A stretch of 64,000 nucleotides of DNA, taken from Porticoccus hydrocarbonoclasticus MCTG13d. GTDB lineage: Bacteria > Pseudomonadota > Gammaproteobacteria > Pseudomonadales > Porticoccaceae. Of this stretch, positions 34,223 to 44,008 are shown one piece after another. The translations under genes and the position numbers were made by a program. Each line of letters opens with the position of its first letter. Within the stretch, counting starts at the first letter, position 1. The notes under the pieces are model-generated. The model was not told the DNA's origin. It ran no database searches and saw nothing but the letters and a program-made list of their open reading frames with translations. The stretch is taken from positions 2,170,001 to 2,234,000 of the forward strand of contig NZ_JQMM01000001.1 in NCBI RefSeq assembly GCF_000744735.1, given 5' to 3'.

Positions 34223-35334
34223 GCTGTATCCCTGTCAACCAGCAACCGACCCAATGAGTCGAGAAAACGTTGATTTTCGTGGGGCAAACCAATAGAAACC
34301 CGCAAATGGTGGGGCATACCGTACAGAGCAACAGGGCGAACAATGACACCCTGGCGCAGCAGTGCCTCGTAAATGGCCGACACATCCCCCGGGACCTGAA
34401 CAGCGATAAAGTTACCTGCCGATGGAATGTACGCCAGCCCCAGGGAATCAAAACCGGTCACCAGCTGATTGTAACCATCACGATTGACGCCAATACTGCG
34501 TCGCAGGTAATCATCATCATCCAGTACCGCCAGCGCGGCGGCCAGTGCTGGACTATTAACATTGAAGGGTTGGCGAAGACGGTTGAGGATATCTGCCACA
34601 TCCGGGTGTGATACCGAGTAACCGATACGCAAAGCCGCCAAACCATAAGCCTTGGAAAAGGTACGGGTAACAACCAGATTGGGATAGTCGTCAATCAACT
34701 CGAGCGCAGAGCCATAACCGGGCTGATCCACATATTCAAAATAGGCTTCATCCACCACCACCAGCACAGTGTCTGGCAGCTCCTGTAACAACGCTTTAAT
34801 AGATGCAAGCGATACCCAGGTCCCGGTCGGATTATTCGGGTTGGCGATAAACAGCAAGCGCGTGTGTTCATTCACGGCGGCGGCCATAGCCGGCAAATCA
34901 TGCCCCCAGCTGCTGGCAGGAACAACAATCGCTGTGGCATTTTGCGCAGTGATTACCAGTTGATAGACCACGAAAGCGTGTTCAGCAATGATGGCATTGT
35001 GCTGTTGACCGAGAAAACCTCTCGCCAGCAGCTCCAGAACTTCATTGGACCCGTTACCCAGGGTCAGCTGACTGGCAGAGACAGCCAACTTTTCGGCGAG
35101 TCGGCGCTTGAGATAAAAACCGTTTCCGTCGGGATAGCGGGCACCATTTTCAAGCGAGGCTTCTATAGCGACTTTCGCCAGCTCACTCAAACCCAACGGA
35201 TTTTCATTGCTTGCCAGCTTGATTGCACCGGAGATACCGAGTTCACGTTCCAGTTCATCGAGGGGCTTGCCCCCCTGATAGGGTTGCAAATGTTGTACGC
35301 CTGGCAATGCCAGGCTCTTTAAGTCCATACGCAT
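34219..35334 (-). CDS. hisC: Histidinol-phosphate/aromatic aminotransferase
   Basis: PLP-dependent class II-type aminotransferase of 371 residues. The PLP lysine is Lys228 in TRTFSKAYGLAALRIG; ANPNNPTG (residues 164-171) and VDEAYFEY are typical. Located between pheA and tyrA, the hisC2 position of Pseudomonas, so it probably transaminates both histidinol phosphate and aromatic keto acids. ATG 35334 chosen, with AGG nine bases upstream; another ATG lies two codons on. Overlaps the next gene by four bases. Confidence 0.92.
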   Translation of the reverse strand: MRMDLKSLALPGVQHLQPYQGGKPLDELERELGISGAIKLASNENPLGLSELAKVAIEASLENGARYPDGNGFYLKRRLAEKLAVSASQLTLGNGSNEVLELLARGFLGQQHNAIIAEHAFVVYQLVITAQNATAIVVPASSWGHDLPAMAAAVNEHTRLLFIANPNNPTGTWVSLASIKALLQELPDTVLVVVDEAYFEYVDQPGYGSALELIDDYPNLVVTRTFSKAYGLAALRIGYSVSHPDVADILNRLRQPFNVNSPALAAALAVLDDDDYLRRSIGVNRDGYNQLVTGFDSLGLAYIPSAGNFIAVQVPGDVSAIYEALLRQGVIVRPVALYGMPHHLRVSIGLPHENQRFLDSLGRLLVDRDTA

Positions 35335-35355
35335 AAGTATCAACCTAACGCCTGG

Positions 35356-36441
35356 TTACAAGACAGCTTTTGGATAGGAGCCGAGCACTCTGAGGTCAGC
35401 AACGATAGAAGCCACCTCTCGGAGCACTTCCGCCACTTTGGGATTGTCACAATGTCCTTCAAAATCAATAAAGAACACATAAGTCCATTTGCCGGTCCGC
35501 GATGGTCGGGTTTCCACCCGCGTCAAATCCACACCCTGGCGGTGGAATGGCTCCAGCAGCTGATGCAGGGCACCCGGCTCATTGCGAACAGCTGCAATGA
35601 TAGAGGTCTTGTCGTCACCACTGGGCGGAATAGCATCCCGACCGATAATAAGAAACCGGGTGGAGTTATCTGGCCGGTCTTCAATTTTTTCTGATAATTT
35701 CTGCAAGTTATAGAGCTCGGCGGCCATATCGCCCGCAATTGCAGCACTGTTCCATTCACCAATGACACGCTTGGCCGCATCTGCATTACTGCTAACCGCA
35801 ACACGCTCAGCTTTTGGATAGTGGGCATCAAGCCACTGGCGACACTGGGCCAACGACTGTGCATGAGAATAGATGCGGGTAATTCGGTCGGGATGTGTGT
35901 TCGGTCCGACCAGCAGGTGGTGATGAATTCGAAGCTCGACTTCACCACAAATCTTCAGGGTGGAGTCAAGAAAAGTGTCCAGTGTGTGATTAATCATGCC
36001 TTCCGTGGAGTTTTCCACGGGCACAACACCATAATTCACCGCGCCGGCCGCGACTTCCCGAAAGACCTCATCGATTGCACCAAGAGGCACGGCCAGTGCT
36101 GAATGACCAAAATGCTTGAGCGCGGCTTCCTGGGTAAAAGTGCCCTCTGGGCCCAAAAAAGCGACTTTTACCGGCTGCTCAAGCGCTAGGCAAGCAGACA
36201 TGATTTCCCGGAAGAGTCTGGCCATTTCCTCGTTATCCAGCGGACCCTGATTTTTCATCATGACATGACGAAGTACCTGAGCCTCCCGCTCAGGGCGGTA
36301 GAATGAGGCATCACCCTCAGTACGTTTGACCTCAGCTACCTGCTGGGCACAACTGGCGCGCTCACTGATCAGGGCAAGAATCTGATCATCTATTGCATCG
36401 ATTTGCTCACGAAGTCGGCTGAGGTTGTTTTCTTTTGCCAT
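35356..36441 (-). CDS. pheA: Bifunctional chorismate mutase / prephenate dehydratase (P-protein)
   Basis: Enzyme of 361 residues making phenylpyruvate from chorismate. Domains in order: AroQ chorismate mutase (residues 1-90, LREQIDAIDDQILALISERASCAQQVAEVKR), prephenate dehydratase (about 93-270, VAFLGPEGTFTQEAAL, VPVENSTEGMINHTLD, NSTRFLIIG), and a C-terminal ACT domain (from about 280, EPGALHQLLEPF and a TRVETRP motif) for feedback control by phenylalanine. Starts 12 bp after the gyrA stop; in Pseudomonas serC lies between them. Confidence 0.95.
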   Translation of the reverse strand: MAKENNLSRLREQIDAIDDQILALISERASCAQQVAEVKRTEGDASFYRPEREAQVLRHVMMKNQGPLDNEEMARLFREIMSACLALEQPVKVAFLGPEGTFTQEAALKHFGHSALAVPLGAIDEVFREVAAGAVNYGVVPVENSTEGMINHTLDTFLDSTLKICGEVELRIHHHLLVGPNTHPDRITRIYSHAQSLAQCRQWLDAHYPKAERVAVSSNADAAKRVIGEWNSAAIAGDMAAELYNLQKLSEKIEDRPDNSTRFLIIGRDAIPPSGDDKTSIIAAVRNEPGALHQLLEPFHRQGVDLTRVETRPSRTGKWTYVFFIDFEGHCDNPKVAEVLREVASIVADLRVLGSYPKAVL

Positions 36442-36453
36442 ACCGCTTCCCCG

Positions 36454-39012
36454 CTAGGCTTCCATCTTTTCGTCAAGTAACGGTTCCTGTTCCTCTATCC
36501 TTGCCATACCCACCAGTGCCTCACCCTCTTTGAGACGAATGACACGAACCCCCTGGGTATTGCGACCCAGCACGGATATTTCACCCACATGGGTGCGAAC
36601 CATGGTGCCCTGATCAGAGATCAACATAATTTCATCACCGTCAAACAATTGCACAGCACCAACCAGAGCGCCATTGCGCTCAGTGCACTGCATGGCAATC
36701 ATGCCCTTGCCACCCCGACCCTTGGTAGGGAATTCAGTCAGGGCTGTCTGCTTACCGTAACCGTTTCTGGAAACCGTCAATACGTAACCATTTTCCTGGG
36801 GAATCACCATAGCCAGCACCTGATGGCCAGCGGGCAACCGCATTCCCCGAACACCTTTGGAAACCCGCCCCATAGCACGCACATCGGCCTCGGCAAAGCG
36901 CACCGCTTTACCCTCGCTACTGAACAGCATGACATCGCAACTGCCATCCGTAATCGCCGTGCCCACCAGATGATCTCCTTCCACCAGGTCCACTGCCCGC
37001 AACCCGACACTGCGGGGACGGGAGTATTGATCAAGCGATGTTTTCTTTATCGTGCCATTGGCCGTGGCCATGATCACAAACCGGTCAGCTGCGTATTCAT
37101 CTACGGGGAGAATGGAGGTAATCCGCTCATTTTCTTCGAGGGGCAGCAAGTTCACCATGGGTCGTCCACGGGAATTGCGGCCAGCCAGAGGGATCTGATA
37201 GACCTTCAACCAGAAGACCTTACCCCGGCTGGTAAAACAAAGAATCGTACTATGTGTACTTGCCACCAGCAGATGTTCGACAAAGTCTTCATCTTTAACC
37301 GCTGTGGCAGACTTGCCCATACCGCCCCGACGCTGTGCCTGGTAGTCACTGAGGGGCTGGGTTTTTGCGTAACCACCGTGGGAGATAGTCACCACCCGGT
37401 CCTCTTCGGTAATCAGATCCTCAATGGTCAGATCATGTTGCGATTCGATAATTTCTGTGCGGCGATCGTCACCGAACTCTTCACTGACTTCACGCAATTC
37501 CTCCCGAATGACGTCCATGAGACGGCTGTGAGAGTCGAGGATCGCCAAATACTCGGCAATTTCTGCCAGTTTTTCCTGGTACTCACCCAATAGCTTGTCG
37601 TGCTCCATTCCGGTCAGTCGGTGCAGGCGCAACTCAAGAATGGCTTGGGCCTGGGCCGGAGACAGGAAATACTTGCCGTCACGTATACCGAACTGGGGGT
37701 CCAGGTCTTCGGGGCGGCAGGCGTGGCTACCGGTATGCTCCAGAAACTGGCCGACTGCCGAGGCATCCCAACCGCAGGCAATCAGGCGTTCTTTGGCTTC
37801 GGCGGGAGACGGAGATCCCTTGATCATTTCGATGACAGCGTCGATGTTGGCAATGGCCACGGCCAAGCCTTCCAGCAAATGTCCCCTTTCACGGGCTTTT
37901 CTCAACAGAAAAACGGTGCGGCGTGTCACCACTTCACGTCGGTGGCGGACAAAGGCTTCCAGCATTTCCTTGAGATTGAGTGTGCGGGGCTGCTCGTCAA
38001 CCAACGCCACCATATTGATACCAAACACATTCTGCAACTGGGTTTGGGCATAGAGGTTATTCAGTACAACGTCACCCGACTCCCCTCTTTTCAGCTCGAT
38101 AACAACCCGCAGACCGTCCTTATCGGACTCATCCCGCAGTTCTGAAATACCCTCAATTTTTTTCTCTTTCACCAGCTCGGCAATGCGCTCAATCAATCGC
38201 GCCTTGTTCAGCTGATAGGGGATTTCGTGAATAATGATTATTTCACGGCTGGTTTTCTCATCACGCACCACTTCCGCTCTGGCCCGCACATAAATACGGC
38301 CTCGGCCTGTGCGGTAAGCCTGAATAATGCCGGCGCGGCCATTGATAATGGCCGCCGTAGGGAAATCCGGGCCGGGAATAAAGGCCATCAACTCATCAAT
38401 GGTGATGTCCGGGTTGTCGATCAGGGCCAGACAGCCAGCCACCACCTCCCGCAGGTTATGCGGTGGAATATTGGTGGCCATACCCACCGCAATCCCGGAG
38501 GAACCGTTTACCAGCAGATTGGGAACACGGGTTGGCAGCACCTGGGGAATCAGTTCTGTACCATCGTAGTTTTCAACAAAATCGACGGTTTCTTTCTCAA
38601 GATCGGCCAGCAGCGAATGGGCAATCTTGGCCATGCGGATTTCGGTGTAACGCATCGCCGCAGCGGAATCACCGTCGATGGAACCGAAGTTACCCTGCCC
38701 GTCCACCAGCATGTAACGCAGGGAGAATGGCTGAGCCATGCGGACAATTGTGTCGTAAACAGCGGAGTCCCCGTGGGGGTGATATTTACCAATCACATCA
38801 CCCACAACCCGGGCAGACTTCTTGTAAGCCTTGTTCCAGTCGTTATTCAGAACGCTCATCGCAAAGAGCACGCGCCGGTGAACCGGTTTAAGACCGTCGC
38901 GAACATCGGGAAGTGCCCTGCCGACAATGACGCTCATCGCGTAATCGAGGTAGGATTGGCGCAATTCGTCTTCGATATTGACGGGCAGGATTTCTCTGGC
39001 TAATTCACCCAT
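36454..39012 (-). CDS. gyrA: DNA gyrase subunit A
   Basis: Type II topoisomerase subunit of 852 residues introducing negative supercoils. Catalytic Tyr122 in RYTEIRM. The quinolone-resistance region is wild type ([10 protein letters not shown] with Ser83 and Asp87). The C-terminal domain has the six beta-pinwheel blades, including the GyrA box QRRGGMGK that is required for DNA wrapping. The C-terminal acidic tail is short. The ribosome site is weak (AGGG 13 bases before the ATG), and the mRNA leader has a strong stem-loop at its 5' end. Confidence 0.97.
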   Translation of the reverse strand: MGELAREILPVNIEDELRQSYLDYAMSVIVGRALPDVRDGLKPVHRRVLFAMSVLNNDWNKAYKKSARVVGDVIGKYHPHGDSAVYDTIVRMAQPFSLRYMLVDGQGNFGSIDGDSAAAMRYTEIRMAKIAHSLLADLEKETVDFVENYDGTELIPQVLPTRVPNLLVNGSSGIAVGMATNIPPHNLREVVAGCLALIDNPDITIDELMAFIPGPDFPTAAIINGRAGIIQAYRTGRGRIYVRARAEVVRDEKTSREIIIIHEIPYQLNKARLIERIAELVKEKKIEGISELRDESDKDGLRVVIELKRGESGDVVLNNLYAQTQLQNVFGINMVALVDEQPRTLNLKEMLEAFVRHRREVVTRRTVFLLRKARERGHLLEGLAVAIANIDAVIEMIKGSPSPAEAKERLIACGWDASAVGQFLEHTGSHACRPEDLDPQFGIRDGKYFLSPAQAQAILELRLHRLTGMEHDKLLGEYQEKLAEIAEYLAILDSHSRLMDVIREELREVSEEFGDDRRTEIIESQHDLTIEDLITEEDRVVTISHGGYAKTQPLSDYQAQRRGGMGKSATAVKDEDFVEHLLVASTHSTILCFTSRGKVFWLKVYQIPLAGRNSRGRPMVNLLPLEENERITSILPVDEYAADRFVIMATANGTIKKTSLDQYSRPRSVGLRAVDLVEGDHLVGTAITDGSCDVMLFSSEGKAVRFAEADVRAMGRVSKGVRGMRLPAGHQVLAMVIPQENGYVLTVSRNGYGKQTALTEFPTKGRGGKGMIAMQCTERNGALVGAVQLFDGDEIMLISDQGTMVRTHVGEISVLGRNTQGVRVIRLKEGEALVGMARIEEQEPLLDEKMEA

Positions 39013-39034
39013 ACTGCTGCTCGATCCCTTTCTG

Positions 39035-39075
39035 CTTGTTTTGGACGTTCAGGCGCCTGATGGCGCCAAAACAAG
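39035..39075 (-). promoter_or_regulatory. 5'-terminal stem-loop in the gyrA leader
   Basis: On the minus strand CTTGTTTTGG (39075-39066) pairs perfectly with CCAAAACAAG (39044-39035). The 21-base interior contains a second perfect hairpin GGCGCC-ATCA-GGCGCC (39067-39052), which shares two bases with the outer stem. The predicted transcription start lies at about 39076, so the stem would sit at the very 5' end of the mRNA. Confidence 0.55.
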
Positions 39076-39081
39076 CGCGGG

Positions 39082-39090
39082 ATCATACCA
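39082..39090 (-). promoter_or_regulatory. Extended -10 promoter of gyrA
   Basis: Minus strand TGG-TATGAT: an extended -10 (TGn) with a five-of-six match to TATAAT. No good -35 is visible. A start about six bases downstream fits the leader stem-loop. Confidence 0.45.
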
Positions 39091-39121
39091 CAAAATACAC
39101 TTGAAACGCCCTTGTATGCCT

Positions 39122-39153
39122 TTGTTTAATGATCTTTTTTCTGCGGGTATACT
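39122..39153 (+). promoter_or_regulatory. Weak sigma70-type promoter before mtaD
   Basis: TATACT (39148-39153) is a good -10 about 35 bp before the start codon. The best -35-like match, TTGTTT (39122-39127), is 20 bp away, longer than optimal. Confidence 0.3.
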
Positions 39154-39188
39154 GCGCGACCTGCTACCGATTCAAGGAATGGCCCATC

Positions 39189-40514
39189 ATGACGCCTGAA
39201 CCCATAGATCTGTTGATTTCAGCGCGCTGGATTATCCCGATCATCCCGGAGGGTCAGGTTTACGAAAACTGCTGCGTGGCTATACGCGATGGCGACATTC
39301 TTGCCCTGCTGCCACTCATTGAGGCGGAGCGAAGGTACTGTGCTCGCGAACACGTATCGCTGCCAAATCATATTCTCATGCCGGGACTGGTCAACGCCCA
39401 CGGTCATGCAGCCATGACATTGCTGCGCGGCTACGCTGACGACTACCCTCTGAAAACCTGGCTGGAAGAGCATATCTGGCCCATCGAAATGCACTGGGTC
39501 AGTGACAGCTTTGTGCAGGACGGCACTGAACTTGCGGTTGCGGAAATGATTCGCAGCGGCACCAGCTGTTTTTCTGACATGTATTTTTTTCCCGAAAGTG
39601 CTGCCAGGGTTGCTAGCCATGCCGGCATTCGCAGTCAGATCGCCTTCCCGGTTTTCGACTTCCCCTCCCCCTGGGGTCGCGGACCCGATGAGTATATCCA
39701 CAAGGGACTGCAGTTGCGGGATGACTATAAAGGACGCGACCTTACACGTATTGCCTTTGGCCCCCATGCACCATACACCCTCTCCGATGAGCCACTCCGC
39801 AAGATAGCTACTTACGCCCAGGAGCTCGACACTTGCGTACAGATTCACCTACATGAAACTGCGGGTGAGGTTTCAGACAGTCTGAGGCAGTACGGGTTGC
39901 GACCCATTCAGCGACTCAAGGCCCTGGAGTTCTTTTCACCCCTTACCCAATGTGTACATATGACAGCATTGGAAGAGAGCGATCTGGAAACCATTGCCAG
40001 CTTCAACGCCCATGTTGTTCACTGCCCGGAGTCCAATCTGAAAATGGCCAGCGGATTCTGTCCACTGGCTCAGCTCCAGGAGCGAGGGATCAATGTGGCA
40101 CTGGGCACTGACGGTGCCGCCAGTAATAACGATCTGGATATGTTTGGCGAACTGCGCACAGCGGCAATCGTCGCCAAGGCCGTTTCCGGCGATCCCGGTG
40201 CCACCGATGCACATACTGCCTTGAAAATGGCTACTATCAATGGGGCCAGAGCCTTGGGCTGGGGGGATCGCATTGGCAGTATCGAAGCGGGCAAAGCGGC
40301 TGACCTGGTAGCGATAGAGGTTGGGACAATCGAAACTGAACCGCTGTATAATCCAGCCTCTCAACTGGTTTACACCAACTCCGGAAGTCGCGTCAGCCAC
40401 CTGTGGGTCAATGGTCGAGCCTTGATGCTGGAACGGCAACTGCAGACCATTAACGAACAGGAAGTCATGATCAAGGCCAGGCAGTGGCAACGCAAGTTTA
40501 CCGGCAAAAGCTGA
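39189..40514 (+). CDS. mtaD: TRZ/ATZ-family amidohydrolase, MTA/SAH deaminase
   Basis: Metal-dependent deaminase of 441 residues, probably converting methylthioadenosine and S-adenosylhomocysteine to inosine forms. Metal ligands: HGH (His71, His73), HLHET in the middle and TDGAASNNDLDMF with the conserved Asp. ATG 39189 has AAGGAA nine bases upstream. It begins the gene order mtaD-ubiG-mupP-yciK, as in Pseudomonas, but the mtnA gene expected between gyrA and mtaD is absent. Confidence 0.88.
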   Translation: MTPEPIDLLISARWIIPIIPEGQVYENCCVAIRDGDILALLPLIEAERRYCAREHVSLPNHILMPGLVNAHGHAAMTLLRGYADDYPLKTWLEEHIWPIEMHWVSDSFVQDGTELAVAEMIRSGTSCFSDMYFFPESAARVASHAGIRSQIAFPVFDFPSPWGRGPDEYIHKGLQLRDDYKGRDLTRIAFGPHAPYTLSDEPLRKIATYAQELDTCVQIHLHETAGEVSDSLRQYGLRPIQRLKALEFFSPLTQCVHMTALEESDLETIASFNAHVVHCPESNLKMASGFCPLAQLQERGINVALGTDGAASNNDLDMFGELRTAAIVAKAVSGDPGATDAHTALKMATINGARALGWGDRIGSIEAGKAADLVAIEVGTIETEPLYNPASQLVYTNSGSRVSHLWVNGRALMLERQLQTINEQEVMIKARQWQRKFTGKS

Positions 40515-40555
40515 AGCACCTTTAAATCCGCCACATGCCCAACTGGGGATCCAAC

Positions 40556-41263
40556 ATGCCATCGCCAAATATTGATCGTGCCGAAATCGCCAAATTTGAA
40601 GCCCTTGCCAGCCGCTGGTGGGACCGGGAAAGCGAATTCAAGCCCCTGCACGATATCAATCCGCTGCGGGTTAACTGGATCGACAGTTACTCCCCGGTGG
40701 CAGAGCAAAAATTACTGGATGTGGGCTGCGGAGGAGGAATCCTGGCTGAAGCCATGGTTCATCGTGGTGCCGATGTTACCGGCATCGACATGGGCGAGGC
40801 ACCGCTGGCGGTCGCACAACTGCACGGACTGGAAAGCGGTGTTGTTGTGAACTATCTGCACAGCACTGCGGAGGATATGGCCACACAACATCCCGAGCAA
40901 TTTGATATCGTCACCTGCCTGGAAATGCTGGAACACGTGCCAGATCCGTTGTCCGTCATAGCCGCCTGTGCACGACTGGTAAAACCCGGTGGACACCTCT
41001 ACTTTTCAACGATTAACCGCAACCCAAAAGCCTATCTGTTTGCCATTATCGGTGCGGAATACCTGCTGCGTCTTCTGCCGAGGGGCACCCACGACTACGG
41101 CAAGTTTATTCGCCCCTCGGAACTCTGTCAGTGGGTCAGGGAATGCGGACTGGAACTGCAAGCCATGACGGGGATGGTCTACAATCCGCTGACCCGTCGC
41201 TACCGCATGACCGATCGCGATGTGGACGTCAATTACATGATCTGCGTGCGAAAACCCATCTGA
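40556..41263 (+). CDS. ubiG: Ubiquinone biosynthesis O-methyltransferase
   Basis: SAM-dependent O-methyltransferase of 235 residues acting twice in ubiquinone synthesis. Features: [25 protein letters not shown] (UbiG N-terminal signature), [13 protein letters not shown] (SAM), EMLEHVPDP, and the membrane-contacting [19 protein letters not shown] 40556 with GGGGA upstream is preferred to the ATG seven codons earlier. Confidence 0.95.
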   Translation: MPSPNIDRAEIAKFEALASRWWDRESEFKPLHDINPLRVNWIDSYSPVAEQKLLDVGCGGGILAEAMVHRGADVTGIDMGEAPLAVAQLHGLESGVVVNYLHSTAEDMATQHPEQFDIVTCLEMLEHVPDPLSVIAACARLVKPGGHLYFSTINRNPKAYLFAIIGAEYLLRLLPRGTHDYGKFIRPSELCQWVRECGLELQAMTGMVYNPLTRRYRMTDRDVDVNYMICVRKPI

Positions 41264-41279
41264 TGGAATATCCAGCTTA

Positions 41280-41987
41280 ATGGCCAAACAACCAAAATTT
41301 CAGGCTGTCCTGTTTGATCTTGACGGCACCCTGCTGGATACTGCACCGGATTTTCTGACCTGCACCAACCAGTTGCTGGGCGGCAGGGGGATGCCCCTGC
41401 TGAACGAGGACGACATTCGAAAAATGGTGACTCACGGCTCGGCGGGGATCATCAGCAAAACTTTTTCATTGCACAACAGTCATCCGGATTTTGAGCCACT
41501 ACGTCAGGAGTTGCTATCGCTGTACATGGATAATCTGGCAGAACTAACCCGACCCTTTCCGGGGATTGCTGAGCTCCTGACCGAACTGGCTGAATATCAG
41601 ATCCCTTGGGGAATTGTGACCAACAAACCTGAACGGTATACCCTGGCCCTTCTGGAGCGACTCCAGTTGACGTCCGCGCCAAGCACCATCATTTGTCCGG
41701 ATCATGTCACCCGCACCAAACCAGACCCGGAATCCGTCCTGCTTGCATTGCGCGAATTGGCTATTGTCCCAGAGGCCGCCGTCTTTATTGGTGATCACCT
41801 CAGGGACATCGAAGCAGGAATACGCGCCGGCACAGCTACTATCGCCGCCGCCTACGGCTATCTGGACGACAGCGAAGATCCGGGCAGCTGGGGAGCCACC
41901 TATACTGTCGATGATGCCCATCAGTTATCACCCTTGATTTTTGAGAGGAAATCCCATGAATCACATGCAGTATCAAGCACCCGATGA
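41280..41987 (+). CDS. mupP: N-acetylmuramic acid 6-phosphate phosphatase MupP (HAD family)
   Basis: HAD-superfamily phosphatase of 235 residues with the nucleophile motif LFDLDGTLLDT (Asp13, Asp15), VTNKPERYT, KPDPE and FIGDHLRDIEAG. By position after ubiG it corresponds to MupP of Pseudomonas, which dephosphorylates MurNAc-6-P in peptidoglycan recycling; by sequence alone phosphoglycolate phosphatase is an alternative. It overlaps the yciK start by 32 bp. Confidence 0.85.
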   Translation: MAKQPKFQAVLFDLDGTLLDTAPDFLTCTNQLLGGRGMPLLNEDDIRKMVTHGSAGIISKTFSLHNSHPDFEPLRQELLSLYMDNLAELTRPFPGIAELLTELAEYQIPWGIVTNKPERYTLALLERLQLTSAPSTIICPDHVTRTKPDPESVLLALRELAIVPEAAVFIGDHLRDIEAGIRAGTATIAAAYGYLDDSEDPGSWGATYTVDDAHQLSPLIFERKSHESHAVSSTR

Positions 41988-42702
41988 CCTGCTGGACGGC
42001 AGGGTTATCGCTGTCACCGGTGCCGGCGACGGCATTGGTGCAGAGGCCGCCAGAACCTTTGCGGCCCATGGCGCCACCGTCATCCTTATCGGCCGCACAG
42101 TCCCCAAGCTTGAAGAGGTATACGACCAGATCGAAAAGGCCGGCGGCGCGCAACCAGGTATTTATCCAATCTCGCTGGATGGTGCGGTAGAGAAAGATTA
42201 CCGTGACATGCACGATCGCCTGGAAGAGGTGTTTGGCCAACTGGACGGTCTTCTTCACAATGCCGGGGAATTGGGACAGCGCACACCCATCGCCAATTAC
42301 ACGCTGGCCAGCTGGCAAAAAGTCATGCAGGTAAACGTGACCGCTGAATTTCTCATGACCAAAGCACTTCTGCCCCTGCTGGAAAAATCAGATAACGCTT
42401 CGATTATCTTCACCAGTTCCAGTGTCGGCAAAGTGGGCAAACCCTATTGGGGCGCTTATGCGGTCTCAAAGTTTGCCATTGAAGGCTTGTCACAGGTGCT
42501 GGCCCATGAACTGGAGGGTACCAGCAACATCAGGGTGAACTGCATCAATCCCGGGGCTACCCGCACTCGCATGCGGGCAACGGCATTTCCGGCGGAAGAC
42601 CCTGCAACAGTAACAATCCCGGCAGCTATTATGCCCACCTACCTTTACCTTATGGGCAGCGCCAGTGAAGGAATAACCGGCCAATCGCTGGATGCGCAGT
42701 AA
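41956..42702 (+). CDS. yciK: YciK-family SDR oxidoreductase
   Basis: Short-chain dehydrogenase of 248 residues: TGAGDGIGAEAAR, NAGELGQRTP, catalytic Ser and YAVSK, and NPGATRTRMRATAFPAEDP, characteristic of YciK. Substrate unknown. ATG 41956 is preceded by GAGAGGAAATCCC; it begins inside the end of mupP. Last gene of the mtaD-ubiG-mupP-yciK group; converges with the acyltransferase gene. Confidence 0.92.
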   Translation: MNHMQYQAPDDLLDGRVIAVTGAGDGIGAEAARTFAAHGATVILIGRTVPKLEEVYDQIEKAGGAQPGIYPISLDGAVEKDYRDMHDRLEEVFGQLDGLLHNAGELGQRTPIANYTLASWQKVMQVNVTAEFLMTKALLPLLEKSDNASIIFTSSSVGKVGKPYWGAYAVSKFAIEGLSQVLAHELEGTSNIRVNCINPGATRTRMRATAFPAEDPATVTIPAAIMPTYLYLMGSASEGITGQSLDAQ

Positions 42703-42721
42703 ACAAACTCAGGTCTTAGTC

Positions 42722-44008
42722 CTAACCACTGACCGGCATCGCCGGAACCTCCCGCCGACGCCCGCCGCGCATATTCATAAAGGGGCGCTCTACGAACAAA
42801 TACACTGCGGTGGCGATCAGCAAACTGAGGGGAATACCCGCGACTGTAGCTATGGCAATTTTCTGAAGAGTGGGCAATTCAGCCGCCAGCTGGAAAAGCG
42901 CGCCATAAAGCGCACCAATCACAAAAGGGTGAAACAAGTACGTCGAGTAGGCTAACTGACCTATCGGATATAACCAGCGAGCGGACAGCCCCCGGGCCAA
43001 CCAGCCACAAAAGCCATACTCACAGTAGAGACTACTGATCAGAAGAAACCCGATGGCCATGGTAAACAGGTGTCTGAAGCTCATGTAGTAAAAAGTGCCC
43101 AGTGATGAGGGAAATGACACCAATTGATTATTGACAGGAATTGATAGCACCAGCACCACCACAAGCAGCGAGAAAAAGGATAGCCAGGCAATGAGCTGCC
43201 CATTCCTCCGGAAACAATTTCGTAACGCCTCTGGGTGGTAGACATGGAAATAAGCGGCCAAAATCCCGGGTAGAAAACTGCCAAAACGCGTCCACGGCTT
43301 CACATAAATATGATCAATCACATCAAAAAAGCCTTCGCAGGCGTTTTCATACCAACAGATGGGCAGTGGCAACTGGTGATGTTTGATCACCAGATAACGA
43401 ATTAACAGCGATGCAACAACTGCAACCGTCATCACAACCGCTAAAAACCGGACACTGCGGCGACGCAGAATCCAGAGCAACAGGAGCGGGAACAGAAAAT
43501 AGAACTGCTCCTCAATCGCCAGGGACCAGGTCCACGGCATAAAGTGAGTGGAGGCAGGCAATAAATTATTGATGTAAAGCAGGTTGCTCCAGATGTATTC
43601 CTTGTTGGGCAACAGCAACAGGCCAAACCCCATGGCAAGCAGATAAGCCGGCATCAACCGCATGAACCGGCGTTTGTAGAAATGACCGAAGCGGATACTG
43701 CTGGAAGACTGGTACTCACTCATCAGGATTGATGAAATCAAAAAACCGCTGATCACAAAGAAAACATCGACACCCAATTCGCCATTGAATACCCAGTTCA
43801 GCCAGAACGGCGCCTGATAAAAAAACCGGGCCGCACCCTCATCAAAAACGGCCAGTATCCAGACACAGTGAATAGCCAGCACAAGCAGGATGGAGATGGC
43901 ACGCAGCCCATCAACAGGCCTCATCTGGCCGGGCAGCGGGCTCAGCAGAAGATTGAAGTTGTTACGGAGGGCGAAAGGGTCTGCAGCATTTGACACGTTT
44001 TTACTCAC
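42722..44008 (-). CDS. Acyltransferase family 3 (OafA/YrhL-like) membrane protein
   Basis: Polytopic inner-membrane O-acyltransferase of 428 residues with ten or so helices. The typical start of the domain, RPVDGLRAISILLVLAIHCVW with the conserved His, is followed by GELGVDVFFVISGFLIS, FYKRRFMRLMPAYLL (R-x-x-R) and WSLAIEEQFYFLFPLLLL. It transfers acetyl or other acyl groups to surface glycans or other envelope targets. No C-terminal SGNH domain. The gene overlaps the upstream epimerase gene by eight bases, so the two probably modify the same glycan. Confidence 0.9.
   Translation of the reverse strand: MSKNVSNAADPFALRNNFNLLLSPLPGQMRPVDGLRAISILLVLAIHCVWILAVFDEGAARFFYQAPFWLNWVFNGELGVDVFFVISGFLISSILMSEYQSSSSIRFGHFYKRRFMRLMPAYLLAMGFGLLLLPNKEYIWSNLLYINNLLPASTHFMPWTWSLAIEEQFYFLFPLLLLWILRRRSVRFLAVVMTVAVVASLLIRYLVIKHHQLPLPICWYENACEGFFDVIDHIYVKPWTRFGSFLPGILAAYFHVYHPEALRNCFRRNGQLIAWLSFFSLLVVVLVLSIPVNNQLVSFPSSLGTFYYMSFRHLFTMAIGFLLISSLYCEYGFCGWLARGLSARWLYPIGQLAYSTYLFHPFVIGALYGALFQLAAELPTLQKIAIATVAGIPLSLLIATAVYLFVERPFMNMRGGRRREVPAMPVSG

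Noticed and set aside
32147-34295. Several plus-strand frames of 75-154 codons opposite the tyrA/aroA fusion
   Set aside because: Shadows of a conserved gene; low-complexity proline/serine-rich translations without family features.
36589-37593. Open frame of 334 codons on the plus strand, opposite gyrA, and another of 258 codons at 38227-39003
   Set aside because: Antisense to a fully conserved gyrA; no recognisable domain, composition follows the complementary codons, no ribosome site.
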